From Planctomycetota bacterium (GTDB taxonomy: Bacteria; Planctomycetota; Planctomycetia; Gemmatales; Gemmataceae), in the NCBI GenBank assembly GCA_029777335.1, contig JAKOSN010000292.1:21104-85103 (forward strand): DNA of 64,000 bases, read 5' to 3'. Below the pieces are notes generated by a model. That model saw nothing but the letters and a program-made list of their open reading frames with translations, was not told the origin of the DNA and did not search any database. Both the position numbers and the translations under genes were made by a program. Numbering within the stretch: position 1 is the stretch's first letter; every line of letters starts with the position of its first letter. Below, in pieces: positions 46,247-55,804 of this stretch.

Positions 46247-47020
46247 TCAGGCGGCCACCCGTGAACGAGGCGAGACGAGTTCTCCCTGGGGAATCCGCCC
46301 CAGTGGTCCGCCGCGCAGAAAGGGATAGCCGGGCACACGAGCCTGATAAGCGCGGTAGGAATCGCCCACGTAATGGACCAGCCGCCGATCCTTGAGCACA
46401 CTCCCCACGAAGATGTACACGGTCCACACGGCGGTCAGCATGGCTCGATCGAGGGTCATCGTCGGGGTGAACCACACCAGCCCCAGAAAACTCAGATAAA
46501 TCGGATGGCGAAAATAGCGATAAGGGCCGCCCGGGCGTTCCCAGCGCCGCACCAGGGGGCGTCCGCGAAGCCAGGCCCACCACGGCGTCAAGCCGGTCTG
46601 ATAGCCCAGCCCTGTCAGGTGCAAGCTGTAGAGCAGGGCAGGCCAGCTCAGCAAGAACGCGAGGCGCACTCCCTGGCGGGCCACTCCGTGCAACGACCAC
46701 AGGGTCACCGGAATCGGCTGCCAGCATTCGATGGTCAGCAACAGAGTCAGGCAGGTCATGGTACAGAAGAAACAGCCATACTGCGGACCCGGGATGAGGC
46801 GTTTCAGCCGTTCGCGCGTCTGCGGCAACAACAGGTAACTGTGGGGGATGGCGAACTGCACGGCGAGCAGAAAGTCGATCCCCAGGCGCACCAGGACCAG
46901 ACGCAGAGGACAGAGGCCGTGCGGGGGCGTGCCACCCTGGAGAAAGGGAAACAACCGACAGACAGTCAGCGCAAAGAGCACCTGGGTAGCGACACCGAAG
47001 ACAATCCAGAAAAAACGCAT
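46247..47020 (-). CDS. Isoprenylcysteine methyltransferase-like membrane protein
   Basis: This 257-residue protein has about six hydrophobic helices and, at about 165-185, the motif GGPYRYFRHPIYLSFLG, characteristic of the ICMT/PEMT/NnrU superfamily of membrane methyltransferases, which bind SAM at this site. The cytosolic tail is basic. The ATG at 47020 has AGGAGG ten bases upstream. It is the last of four minus-strand genes (ATPase, permease, SAM-methyltransferase, this one), so a lipid or small-molecule methylation linked to transport is plausible. The substrate is unknown. Confidence 0.8.
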   Translation of the reverse strand: MRFFWIVFGVATQVLFALTVCRLFPFLQGGTPPHGLCPLRLVLVRLGIDFLLAVQFAIPHSYLLLPQTRERLKRLIPGPQYGCFFCTMTCLTLLLTIECWQPIPVTLWSLHGVARQGVRLAFLLSWPALLYSLHLTGLGYQTGLTPWWAWLRGRPLVRRWERPGGPYRYFRHPIYLSFLGLVWFTPTMTLDRAMLTAVWTVYIFVGSVLKDRRLVHYVGDSYRAYQARVPGYPFLRGGPLGRIPQGELVSPRSRVAA

Positions 47021-47131
47021 GGCGCCTCCTGGTCGGAGAACCGTGCGAGCGACTCCGGGATCTTGTGTCCCTGCCGATGCCAGCCCGCCCGGAGGATCAC
47101 GACTGGTAGCCACGAGTGACAGGACACGGAC

Positions 47132-47977
47132 TCACCCCTCTGGGCGCTGAGCGGTGAAACAGCCGTACTTCATTGCCCCGCTGCGATAGGCTTGCAGGAT
47201 CACGTCAAAGTGGTCGAGGAAGCGTGTCATCGCGCGTCCTCCCAGCCAGGCCAGGTGGCGCACCTTGCTGCGCTGCACCCGTTGCAGGCAAATTTCCCAG
47301 GTTCGCGTCACCTGGTTCGTCCAGTCCAGCCAGGCGATCTGGGCAAGTCCCGCCTCTCGCATCCAGGTGAGGTAATCGTCGGCGGTCCCAAGCGAGGGGC
47401 AGAGGAAGCCGGTGCAGACGGCGTCGATCTGGCGGGTGGTGTCTGCGCTGTGGGGGCGATCGCCCGCCAGCCAGGCACAGATCCCCACACGTCCGCCGGG
47501 GCGCAACCACCTGGTCGCGCTTTGAAAGAAGCGGCCCCGATCAAAGAGATGTTCGGTGCATTCGATGCTCCAGAGGGCATCGAAGGAAGCCGGAGCGAAC
47601 GAGGCTGTCTCGGCGTCCTGGCGGTGGATCGTGACTCGACGGTGGACCCCCTGGCGCCAGGCCGCCAGACGCGCCCAGAGCAGCTGGGTGCGACTGAGCG
47701 TGAGCCCGGTGACCTGGCAACCCAGTTGACGCGCCAGGTAGATCGAACTTCCACCCATGCCACAACCCACGTCGAGCACGCGCATGTTGGCGGTCAACCC
47801 AGCGGCACTGGCGAGGCGTTCAATCAACTGTTGCTGCGCTTGCTCGGGAGTCTCCTCGCCTTCCCAGAGGCCGTGATGAATGTGCACGCCCCACAGCCAG
47901 CGATAAAACGGAGTCGCCAGGTCGTAGTGCCACCCAATGGCGCGTTTGGTCACAGAAGGAACTCGTGGAACATTCAT
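47132..47977 (-). CDS. SAM-dependent methyltransferase, tocopherol/cyclopropane type
   Basis: This 281-residue class I methyltransferase has motif I VLDVGCGMGGSSIYLA (about 75-90), acidic QDAE at motif II, and the post-motif SIECTEHLFDRGRFF. It resembles the gamma-tocopherol and cyclopropane-fatty-acid-type branch, with an N-terminal helical cap containing HYDLATPFYRWLWG. The ATG at 47977 has GAGG upstream; an ATG at 48007 would overlap the permease gene. It starts 22 bases after the permease stop, so it is in the same operon. A substrate that is a lipid or quinone is likely but not proven. Confidence 0.85.
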   Translation of the reverse strand: MNVPRVPSVTKRAIGWHYDLATPFYRWLWGVHIHHGLWEGEETPEQAQQQLIERLASAAGLTANMRVLDVGCGMGGSSIYLARQLGCQVTGLTLSRTQLLWARLAAWRQGVHRRVTIHRQDAETASFAPASFDALWSIECTEHLFDRGRFFQSATRWLRPGGRVGICAWLAGDRPHSADTTRQIDAVCTGFLCPSLGTADDYLTWMREAGLAQIAWLDWTNQVTRTWEICLQRVQRSKVRHLAWLGGRAMTRFLDHFDVILQAYRSGAMKYGCFTAQRPEG

Positions 47978-47999
47978 CGACACCTCGCTCCGGACCGAC

Positions 48000-50582
48000 T
48001 CATTCATGGGCGATGGTTCGGGGGATGGAAAGGTGGGCGGCGCGCACCGCCGGTCCCAACCCCGCCGCCAGCGCACTCGCCAGAGTGACCAGAACCACGC
48101 CCGCGACGGTCAGCCAGGGAACCCGTAACGGACAGACAAACCCCGACTCCTCGAACAGCAGCACACGCACCGTGTACCACTCAAGAAAGCCGCCCGCGAG
48201 CACGCCGAGGAGTGTGCCGATTCCACCCAGAAACACCCCCTCGGCGAGTACCGAGCGCAGCACCTGGGCGCGCGTGGCGCCGACGGCGCGCAGGAGCCCC
48301 AGTTCGCGTTGACGCTGTAACACCGAGATCAGCAAGGCCGAGATCACCCCCAGCACCGCCACGATGGCAACCAGAATCTCCTGCCCATAGGCCAGGCCGT
48401 AGAGGCGCTGCACCATCCCCAGGATGTGCCCGCGCAGTTCCCGCCGCGTTAGCACGGCCAGCCCGCGCTGCAAGGAGGCCGGGGAAGCGAGCAGCAGGGC
48501 GCGCGTCGCCTCGATGTCTGTACTGGGGGGAAGATACACGTCCAGAACATCGATCAGCCCGCAATCCAGCTGACGGCGATTTTGCTCCCGATCGACAATC
48601 ACCGTGCCTCGATTGCAGGAGTAATCCTCCACGGCTCCGAGCACCCGCAACGACACCGGGCCTTCCAACCCGGGAAGCGCGAGGGTATCGCCAGGGTGGA
48701 TGTGGTGCAAGGCCGCAAAATTCTCGGAAACGAGCGCGGTCCCTGGTTGCTCGGCCAGCTGGCGATACAGATCGAGATGCGCCAGCGGGGGCTGGCGCTG
48801 TTGATTCGCGGAGTGATACGCGACCGCATCGAGAGCCAGGACCAGGACGCGCGTGGGTTTCCCGTGCACCTGCCAGTCCAGGTAACGAAAGCGCATCGGC
48901 ACCACCTGCATTTCCGGGACGAGCGCCTGCAGCTGGTCGATGACATCCTGTCCCATCGCCAGCGTTCGTCCACTTGCGCTGAGGGGGCCTCCCGAGGTGA
49001 TGAAGAGGTCGCCGGCGATGGAGCCATCCACCCAGGTGCGGATGGCCGCCTCGTTGCTCACAATCAAGCCGGCGGTTTGCACAAAGAGAGCCACGCCAGC
49101 AACCAGCGCTGCGATCACCAACCCCGTGCGCCCCGAGGAGAGAAGGAGATTGTCCAGCGCCAACCGGGTACTGACATCAAGCCGTCGGCCGATAAGCGCA
49201 TGGAGCCCCCGAGCCAGCCCTGCGGCGAGGTAGGGAATCGCCAGCAGCATGGCCACCACCAGGAGGATCAACCCGCCAGCGCTCCCCACCCGCTCTGGAA
49301 GAGCAGCGCGAAGCCATACCAGCACACTTCCGCCCAGGGCACAGCCGGCGGCCAGGATCACGCCGAGCCGATGCCGGCCCTGCACGCGCTCCGGGGGAAG
49401 GCGACGCAGTGCCGCAGCTGGGGTTTCGCGCGCCGCGCTCCAGGCCGGGCGCACCGACGCCAGCAGCGCCGTCGCCAGGCAGGCGAGGACCGCGCCCAGA
49501 AGAGGGCCCAGCGAGAGAGCGAGCCCTTGATTGGGCAGAGGCACAAAGATATCGCCGAGGATGGTGGTCGCGGGCCCAAGCCCCATCTGAGCCAGGCCGA
49601 TCCCCGCCGGCAAGCCAAGGAGCGCGCCCACCAGGCCCAGGAGGAGCGCCTCCAGCAGGAAGAGCCCCAGGATCTGCCCGCGCGTGGCTCCCAGCGAGCG
49701 CAGCATGCCGATCTCGTGGCGGCGTTCGGCGACGGCGACGGCGAAGGTGTTGTAAACCAGGAATCCGCCCACCACCAGCGCGCCCAGGCCGCATAGCGTC
49801 AGCCCAATTTGCAACCCCTGCAACATCTCCTGAACGCGCCCGTCGTGACTCTCCGGCGTCCACACCGACGCTTGCCCGTGCAGCGCCTCCTCCACCTGCG
49901 CACGCACCGTGGCAGGATTCGCCTCGGGCTCCAGGAACAAATCGAGACGGCTCACGCGATCACGCCAACCGAAGAGGGCGGCGGCATCGTCGCAGGAGAG
50001 AACCAGCACCTCTCCGCTTAGCGCCGCGGCCGGACCCGTGCCGCTGATTACGCCCACGCGCATCAGCCGTTGGGGACGACCGGCAGCCAGGACAGTCAGA
50101 TGGCCTGAATCGGCTGGCAAGGCACGCTCCAGCGCGCGCCCCACCAGCACCGGCTTGCGCGCCAGAAAAAAGTCCTGCAGCGCCGCGGTCGGAGGGCGCT
50201 CCTCGATGTGGATCTGCTCTCCCAGGGTTCCCTGTTCGCCTGCCACCACATCGAGCCCGAGCAACGTGACGGAGCGCTGGTGGAGGTCGGGGAGCACCAC
50301 GCGCTGCAACACCAGGGGCGAAACCGTGCGCACTCCGGGAATCCGGCGCAACGGAGTGGCCAGTTCACTCAACACCCCGGCATCGCCATTGCTCACATAG
50401 AACGAGGCGGCCCCCGCAAGAGGCGTGGCTGCCTGGCGACTGGTGCGATCGAGCGTGTGGTGAAGTAATGCCGTGGCTGCCCAGGTCGCTCCGCCCAGGG
50501 CCAGACTCAGCAGCACCAGAAGGGCGCGCAGGCGATGTCTTTGCCAGTAGCGCACACTAAGCGATCGAGACAGCGCGAACAT
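48000..50582 (-). CDS. FtsX-type ABC transporter permease
   Basis: This 860-residue permease has an N-terminal membrane helix (ALLVLLSLALGGATWAA), a large extracytoplasmic domain, and two blocks of three to four helices containing the FtsX signature MLRSLGATRGQILGLFLLEA and, at the C-terminus, LLRAVGATRAQVLRSVLAEG. The length and doubled FtsX core match the MacB/LolE-like mechanotransmission or lipoprotein/lipid export class. Its start at 50582, preceded by AGAGG, lies 26 bases inside the ATPase gene, so both are coupled. Cargo cannot be deduced. Confidence 0.9.
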   Translation of the reverse strand: MFALSRSLSVRYWQRHRLRALLVLLSLALGGATWAATALLHHTLDRTSRQAATPLAGAASFYVSNGDAGVLSELATPLRRIPGVRTVSPLVLQRVVLPDLHQRSVTLLGLDVVAGEQGTLGEQIHIEERPPTAALQDFFLARKPVLVGRALERALPADSGHLTVLAAGRPQRLMRVGVISGTGPAAALSGEVLVLSCDDAAALFGWRDRVSRLDLFLEPEANPATVRAQVEEALHGQASVWTPESHDGRVQEMLQGLQIGLTLCGLGALVVGGFLVYNTFAVAVAERRHEIGMLRSLGATRGQILGLFLLEALLLGLVGALLGLPAGIGLAQMGLGPATTILGDIFVPLPNQGLALSLGPLLGAVLACLATALLASVRPAWSAARETPAAALRRLPPERVQGRHRLGVILAAGCALGGSVLVWLRAALPERVGSAGGLILLVVAMLLAIPYLAAGLARGLHALIGRRLDVSTRLALDNLLLSSGRTGLVIAALVAGVALFVQTAGLIVSNEAAIRTWVDGSIAGDLFITSGGPLSASGRTLAMGQDVIDQLQALVPEMQVVPMRFRYLDWQVHGKPTRVLVLALDAVAYHSANQQRQPPLAHLDLYRQLAEQPGTALVSENFAALHHIHPGDTLALPGLEGPVSLRVLGAVEDYSCNRGTVIVDREQNRRQLDCGLIDVLDVYLPPSTDIEATRALLLASPASLQRGLAVLTRRELRGHILGMVQRLYGLAYGQEILVAIVAVLGVISALLISVLQRQRELGLLRAVGATRAQVLRSVLAEGVFLGGIGTLLGVLAGGFLEWYTVRVLLFEESGFVCPLRVPWLTVAGVVLVTLASALAAGLGPAVRAAHLSIPRTIAHE

Positions 50583-51267
50583 CCTGTCCTCTGCCGGTCG
50601 GCCCGGCGTCTGCTCGGCCATCCTGCATCTGGATGATCCGATCGGCCCGACTGGCTACCTGGGGATCATGAGTGACCAGCACCACAGCTCGCTTGCCTGC
50701 CTGGGGAAGGGCGGCCAGGATGGCGAGCACCTCACGCGCGGTCGCGGAATCGAGACTGCCGGTGGGTTCATCGCAGAGCACCAGCGGGGGGTCAGTGACC
50801 AGGGCGCGCGCGATCGCCACACGCTGCATTTCGCCACCCGAGAGTTCCTCGGGATAATGGCTGGCTCGTCGGCCCAGCCCTACCTGTTCCAGGACCTCCC
50901 GAGCGCAGGCACGCGCCGTGCTCCGGGGGGTGGCTCCCAGTTGCAAGGGGAGCGCCACGTTCTCCACCGCGTTCAGGGTGGGCAGCAGATTGAAAAATTG
51001 AAAGATAAAACCGATCTTGTTACGACGCAGAAGAGCACGCTCACGATCGGACAGCGCGGCCAGGTTCTGCTCCTCAAAGAAAACGCGTCCCGAGGTTGGC
51101 GTATCCAGCGCGCCAAGCAGATGCAGCAACGTCGATTTCCCCGATCCGCTTCGCCCCACGATACCGACCAGTTCCCCCGGCGCGATGCTCAGGGTTACCC
51201 CGCGAAGCGCCACGATCTCCTGCCGGCCACGACGATAGATTCTGGTCACATCCTGAACCGTAATCAT
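50557..51267 (-). CDS. ABC transporter ATP-binding protein (MacB/LolD type)
   Basis: The 236-residue product has Walker A GRSGSGKS (about 39-46), Q-loop FQFFNLL, signature LSGGEMQR, Walker B LVLCDEPTGSLD and switch His in VTHDP. The LolD/MacB type is indicated by the sequence around the Q-loop and by its partner permease. It hydrolyses ATP to drive the overlapping FtsX-type permease. The start ATG at 51267 has GGGAGC upstream. It is the first gene of the four-gene group. Confidence 0.95.
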   Translation of the reverse strand: MITVQDVTRIYRRGRQEIVALRGVTLSIAPGELVGIVGRSGSGKSTLLHLLGALDTPTSGRVFFEEQNLAALSDRERALLRRNKIGFIFQFFNLLPTLNAVENVALPLQLGATPRSTARACAREVLEQVGLGRRASHYPEELSGGEMQRVAIARALVTDPPLVLCDEPTGSLDSATAREVLAILAALPQAGKRAVVLVTHDPQVASRADRIIQMQDGRADAGPTGRGQDVRAVSIA

Positions 51268-51297
51268 GAATGCTCCCGGCTGGAGTGGGGCCATCAA

Positions 51298-51334
51298 GGA
51301 CCGTGCACCCCGTTAGTGAACAGGGGCACGGTCC
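51298..51334 (-). terminator. Stem-loop downstream of the YceI-like gene
   Basis: GGACCGTGC and GCACGGTCC form a 9-base stem, extended by CCCC/GGGG after one bulged base, with an 11-base loop. It lies between the YceI-like stop and the ABC ATPase start. Little U-tract follows, so efficiency is uncertain. Confidence 0.5.
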
Positions 51335-51356
51335 GCCGTGCGGGTTCAGGAGCCGA

Positions 51357-52028
51357 TTATTGAGCGGGCACAAGGACGAGATCACCCCAGATATCGAGCT
51401 GATCGGAGATGCGAATCAATCCTCCGAGAGCCGAGTACGGTCTGATGCCATACGAGGTTTGCATGATGGAAAATTGACCACGCAGCGCCAGCGTCCCCTG
51501 CTGGCTGCCGGGCTGCAGGGTGGCGTTGAAGGCGATGTTCTGGGTCACCCCATGGAGCAGGAAGCGGCCCGTGCAGCGGTACGGACCCGCTTCACCGGGT
51601 TTCTGCCCCGCCATCGGAACGATCGAGGTCAGACTGCAGGTTGCCTGGGGATGGCGGCCCACATCGAGCACCTCGTTGCTGCGCATGTTGTGGGTGGCTT
51701 TCTGGGCGTCCGACGCCGAGATGGACGAACCGCCCAGGCCGACGTAGTTCCGGGCCGCGGCGGTGTCGCAGACAAAGGAGGTCATATCGAACACCAGTTC
51801 GCCGGTCTTGCCCGGTGCCACCTTCCCCGAGGCAAGTTTGCCCTCAACCCCGTGGCTGTGTCCCAGACGAGTGGCGGTCCCAACTCGAATGTAGACCCGG
51901 CTGGCGCCGGTATCCACCTTGTATTCCGGAGTGGCCTGAGCATGAACCGTGACAACCTGGCAGGCGAGCAATCCCAGAGCGGCAACACAGGTGCGACCAA
52001 AACGCGAAAGCGAAGTGAACGGTGACAT
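51357..52028 (-). CDS. Exported YceI-family lipid-binding protein
   Basis: The 223-residue product starts at the ATG at 52028, with GGAGG upstream, and has a Sec signal (about 1-30, ending HAQA). The mature part has the YceI fold pattern: YKVDTGASRVYIRVGT, a central LASGKV segment, GRHPQATC, and FLLHGVTQNIAFNATL. YceI proteins are beta-barrels that bind polyisoprenoids. It precedes the ABC transporter genes on the same strand and could share a function with the lipid-like methyltransferases, which is inference. Confidence 0.88.
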   Translation of the reverse strand: MSPFTSLSRFGRTCVAALGLLACQVVTVHAQATPEYKVDTGASRVYIRVGTATRLGHSHGVEGKLASGKVAPGKTGELVFDMTSFVCDTAAARNYVGLGGSSISASDAQKATHNMRSNEVLDVGRHPQATCSLTSIVPMAGQKPGEAGPYRCTGRFLLHGVTQNIAFNATLQPGSQQGTLALRGQFSIMQTSYGIRPYSALGGLIRISDQLDIWGDLVLVPAQ

Positions 52029-52367
52029 GAGAGGAAAACCTCCAGTACACTGGAGCACGTCCCCGGCGCCAAGCCGGGATGGCTGCTCCGTGACGGGCAT
52101 GCTGATAGCAAAACGAATCCTCCCATCACAAGAGGGATTTCCCCGTTGCAAATCGAAACACCTGGAGAAACAAGGAGTTTCCACCTTGCGTGGTGCGAAT
52201 TGCTGAAAAATAAGGGGGAATCGACGTGACGTAACTACTCACCCGCTAGACGGATCAGAGGGACGATGGCCATGGAAAGCCTGGAAAAGAGGCGAAATTC
52301 CTCACCATGAGGAATCTTTCCACAGGAAAAGAAGGCAACTTACGACACCCCGTCCTCCGCCAGTGAT
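52029..52367. other. Intergenic region upstream of the YceI-like gene
   Basis: These 339 bases hold no supportable gene. CTCCAGT-AC-ACTGGAG (52040-52055), an almost perfect palindrome, overlaps the ribosome site of the YceI-like gene. On the minus strand TTGTGA (52131-52126) and TATCAG (52107-52102) lie 18 bases apart and could be its promoter. Near the other end, ATTCCTCA (52297-52304) and TGAGGAAT (52308-52315) form an 8-base stem with a 3-base loop, about 50 bases after the cytochrome stop, a possible terminator. Confidence 0.4.
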
Positions 52368-55300
52368 TCAATCAACGAACTGATGAATGGTGTTGTGGAT
52401 CAGCCCTTCAATTGCTTCGCCCTTGCTCCCCTTCAAGCGATATTCGATCGACATGCACATCGTGGGCCTGAGGTCGGGGATCTCCAGGGTCAGAACCTTG
52501 CCATCTGCGGAAAGATGCACGCGCTTCACCGGCAACGTTTTCTCGTCGTAATGCTTGGAACCGTATTGCTGGCTGCGTTTCAACGACCAGGTTTTCACCG
52601 TGTAATGGGCGGGATCGCTCGCGGATTGTTGTTCCACCGCTCCGCTCAGCGTGAGCACCATGCCCGTTTTCCGGGCGCTCAGACCGAGAGGAACGTGGAC
52701 CGGTTTGCCGGTGTAACGCACCCGATAGAACCCTCCTGGCTGGGTCTGATTCCCCGCCCAGGCAAACATCCCACAACAGTAGAGCTGTCCGTTCGCGGGG
52801 TGGAAACGACCGCGCATGACGCCGGTGGGAAACTGGGGGAGCGGCAGGGCGGCCATGCTGCCCTGCATCTGGTCCCCCACCCGTTCGTGCGGGACGACAT
52901 AGATCTTGCCATAGCCATAGGAGAAGTTGAGCAGCGCCCCTTTCAAGGGCCCCCAGCCGGATCCGGTGACCCAGAGCATCTCCGAGGGGGAACGATCAAA
53001 CGCATTGGTAATCCAGCACACGGGTTGTTTCATCGCCTGATCAGACGGATCGGTCACCTCGTGATAGCCCCAGAAATTCCCATAATAACCACCTTTGGTT
53101 ACCCAGTTTATCCGATTCTTCGGCAGCCAGTGGCCTTCCTGGTCGGTCAGGAAGAAGGTGCCGTCGGGGTTGAGGCAGACGCCGTTGGGAGCACGGAAGC
53201 CAGTGGCGAGGATGTCGGTGCGGGAGCCGTCCTTGCTTACCCTGAGCAGAGTTCCATGGTGCGGCACGAGCGCCTTGAGCGCATGCCGGGCGCCCTTGGC
53301 GTAGTAGAAGTTCCCCTCCGCGTCGGTCTGCAAATCCATCGCAAACTCGTGGAAGTGCTCGGTCACCTGATGGTCGCTGTTGAAACACTCGTAGAAATCG
53401 GTTTCGCCATCGCCATTGAGATCGTTCAGGATCACGATCTGATCGCGGCAGCAGACATGGATGCGGTCCTTGACGATCTTTAATCCCAGCGGCTGAAACA
53501 GACCGGAGGCAATCCGTTGCCAGGTCAGCCCCTTCTCGGGGTGATCCAGATTGCCCACGAGCCACACATCGCCATCCCAGGTGCAGACCGCGCCTCGCTG
53601 GGCATCGGCGAAGAAGTCGAGACCTGTCAGACGCAGTTGGCAGTGCCAGGGGTTGCTGGTCGGCGGAGTGAGCACATCGATGGCAAACGGGCCATTGTCC
53701 GCGCCGATAAGCGCCTGGGTGCGCAGCACTTCCGGCCAGCGCCGCGGTCCGCCGTGGGTGAGCGGTTCCAGCGCGTGCGGCGCAGGGGAGGTTTTCGCCT
53801 GGGCGTTCAAGGTGGATTGGTCGCAATCAGCGAGGAGAACCTTGAGAGTCAAAGGGGTGGCAGTCGCGGGGATCTGGAGAAAGTGTCCCCCCTCCTTCTG
53901 TGTCAGCGTGGCCTTGCTCCCGACCAGGGCCACGGCGACGCCGACGGGCGCCAGGTGCACCAGGAGATCCTTGCTCGATTTGCCAATGGTCAGGGTGCGT
54001 GTAAAGGCAATTGGTTCGCCCGGGTGGGCCCGATCGGTGGGCAACGCCTCGAAGCCGGGCATCTCCAGAATCTTCGTGGCACCGATCGAGTAGGCGAGGA
54101 TCACCTGGTTGCCAAGATGGTAGAGTCCCTGGTAGTGAGCCCAGGAACGAGGCAACGGACCATAAGGCTTGCCATCGCGGCCGCGCACCCGGGGGTCGTC
54201 GAAGGTGCCCCGATCCGGATTGGCCCAGCCGGGAGCGACGGGGTTGGCGAACGCAGTCCGACCCACCACGCGCGGGTGAATCTGATGCATGCCGTTGAAG
54301 TTGATGCCGCGCCAGTCGATGAAGCCCGAGCCGCTCCAGGCGCCGGCGACGCGCAGGGTGTCGTGGTCGTAGAGCATCCAGTGCCGGCCACGCGAAATGC
54401 CGCCGGGGCCGGCATCGAGGCGCACGGCGATCCCCTTGTAGGCGAAGTTGCCTTTGTCGCCGACCTCGATGGTCGCCATCATGCTGGGGCCGTAATCCAT
54501 GTTGACCCACGGCTCGATGGTCGAGGGTTTCGGTCCACGGCTCTTTCCCCTGGGAAGCCCTTGCAGGTAAAGGTCATCGACCCGGGTATACTGCGAGGGG
54601 TTGAAGGGCTTGAGATAGGCTTCGCGGAGGTAGTGAATCACCTCGTATTTCTGCTGGGGGACCATCCAGGTCTGCGGGGTCATCATCCCGTAGCCATGGG
54701 TGAGGGTTAAATAGAGACGATAGGGATCGCTGCCGTTCTTGAATTTTCCCTCGGCAAAGCGCAGCGAGGTCGGCATGGAGCCCGGCTTGTCCCGTGTCCC
54801 GTGGCAATTGGCGCAAACCCGCTCATAGATCGCCTGGCCATTTTTAAGGCTGGTCGCATTCAGACTGCGGAGCAGCCCTGCGTGGTCGAGATCGCGTTCA
54901 TAGTCAGGCAAGGGGGGAGGAGCGAAGACGGCCACGGCCGGCAGAAGCTGGCGGACGCGTTCGGGACCTTTCTCCGCGATCTCCATGAGGAAGCGCACCA
55001 GATCGAGAAATTCCTGGCGGTTGGCGAGTTGATTGACCAGCCCCTCGGGCATCAGCGACGGTCCCCTGTCACTCCGTTCGTCGATCTCCTTCTTGCTCAG
55101 CGAGAGGATTCGCCCTCCCTCGGTGGCGTCGCGCAGTTGCAGGGTGTCGGCCGTCTCGCTGGCGAGTAACCCGGTGAGCTGCTTCCCCTTCTTTGTGGTA
55201 ACGGTGATTGTCTCGAACCCCTTCTTGATCACCTTTGAGGGAGCGAGGATCGATTCGACGAGGTAGGTATCAGTAGCCTCCTTGCCGAGCTTGGCGAGAT

Positions 55301-55544
55301 CGGGGCCGAGGGTTCCCCCTGCGCCGCCGGCGGTGTGGCAGCGCGTGCAGGCAAGGGTGGGCTGGAGAAAGACAACAGCGCCGCGGCTGGCCTGCCCCTG
55401 GGCCCGCGCCGCCCGGGCGAGCGAGGCGATCCCCTCCTGCAGCAGCGTTTCCTGCAAAGGGGTGCCGGGTGCCATCTGGGCGGAGACGGGGAGAGCGAGG
55501 ATGAAGCCAGCAAGCACACTCGCGAAAAAAGAAATGCCCCTCAT
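52368..55544 (-). CDS. Large multidomain c-type cytochrome
   Basis: The 1058-residue product starts at the ATG at 55544 and has a Sec signal (1-23, ending SAQ). A heme site CTRCH (66-70) begins a planctomycete-type heme domain (TIGR02603-like: GTLGPDLAKLG, LVESILAPSKVIKKGFET, SLMPEGL). A second cytochrome domain has CANCH (244-248). The central region (about 330-620) resembles DUF6797, and the last third is a propeller-like dehydrogenase domain (FYECFNSDH, NGVCLNPDGTFFLTDQEGHW) similar to sugar-dehydrogenase-like modules seen in planctomycete proteins. It would oxidise an unknown substrate outside the cytoplasm and pass electrons by two hemes. It is divergent from the hydroxyproline genes. 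Confidence 0.85.
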   Translation of the reverse strand: MRGISFFASVLAGFILALPVSAQMAPGTPLQETLLQEGIASLARAARAQGQASRGAVVFLQPTLACTRCHTAGGAGGTLGPDLAKLGKEATDTYLVESILAPSKVIKKGFETITVTTKKGKQLTGLLASETADTLQLRDATEGGRILSLSKKEIDERSDRGPSLMPEGLVNQLANRQEFLDLVRFLMEIAEKGPERVRQLLPAVAVFAPPPLPDYERDLDHAGLLRSLNATSLKNGQAIYERVCANCHGTRDKPGSMPTSLRFAEGKFKNGSDPYRLYLTLTHGYGMMTPQTWMVPQQKYEVIHYLREAYLKPFNPSQYTRVDDLYLQGLPRGKSRGPKPSTIEPWVNMDYGPSMMATIEVGDKGNFAYKGIAVRLDAGPGGISRGRHWMLYDHDTLRVAGAWSGSGFIDWRGINFNGMHQIHPRVVGRTAFANPVAPGWANPDRGTFDDPRVRGRDGKPYGPLPRSWAHYQGLYHLGNQVILAYSIGATKILEMPGFEALPTDRAHPGEPIAFTRTLTIGKSSKDLLVHLAPVGVAVALVGSKATLTQKEGGHFLQIPATATPLTLKVLLADCDQSTLNAQAKTSPAPHALEPLTHGGPRRWPEVLRTQALIGADNGPFAIDVLTPPTSNPWHCQLRLTGLDFFADAQRGAVCTWDGDVWLVGNLDHPEKGLTWQRIASGLFQPLGLKIVKDRIHVCCRDQIVILNDLNGDGETDFYECFNSDHQVTEHFHEFAMDLQTDAEGNFYYAKGARHALKALVPHHGTLLRVSKDGSRTDILATGFRAPNGVCLNPDGTFFLTDQEGHWLPKNRINWVTKGGYYGNFWGYHEVTDPSDQAMKQPVCWITNAFDRSPSEMLWVTGSGWGPLKGALLNFSYGYGKIYVVPHERVGDQMQGSMAALPLPQFPTGVMRGRFHPANGQLYCCGMFAWAGNQTQPGGFYRVRYTGKPVHVPLGLSARKTGMVLTLSGAVEQQSASDPAHYTVKTWSLKRSQQYGSKHYDEKTLPVKRVHLSADGKVLTLEIPDLRPTMCMSIEYRLKGSKGEAIEGLIHNTIHQFVD

Positions 55545-55804
55545 CGAGATCCTCGCCTGGAGAGCAGTCGTGGGTGGATGACAGCGCGGCACTTTCATCA
55601 TAGCGAGCCGCACTCTGCCAGGGCAGTAGATTATCCCGACAAGGACAGCTTTCAGGCCGCAATTCGTGCTGATGGATGGGGCAACCGCTTCACCAAGTTC
55701 CCACGCGCTCTAGCATAAGGGAGAATCCACCGCAACGGGTGGCGACCGAGTGGCAACGACAACCACACACCGAAACCTCCCGGTGTGGGAGAGGGAGTGA
55801 CGCG

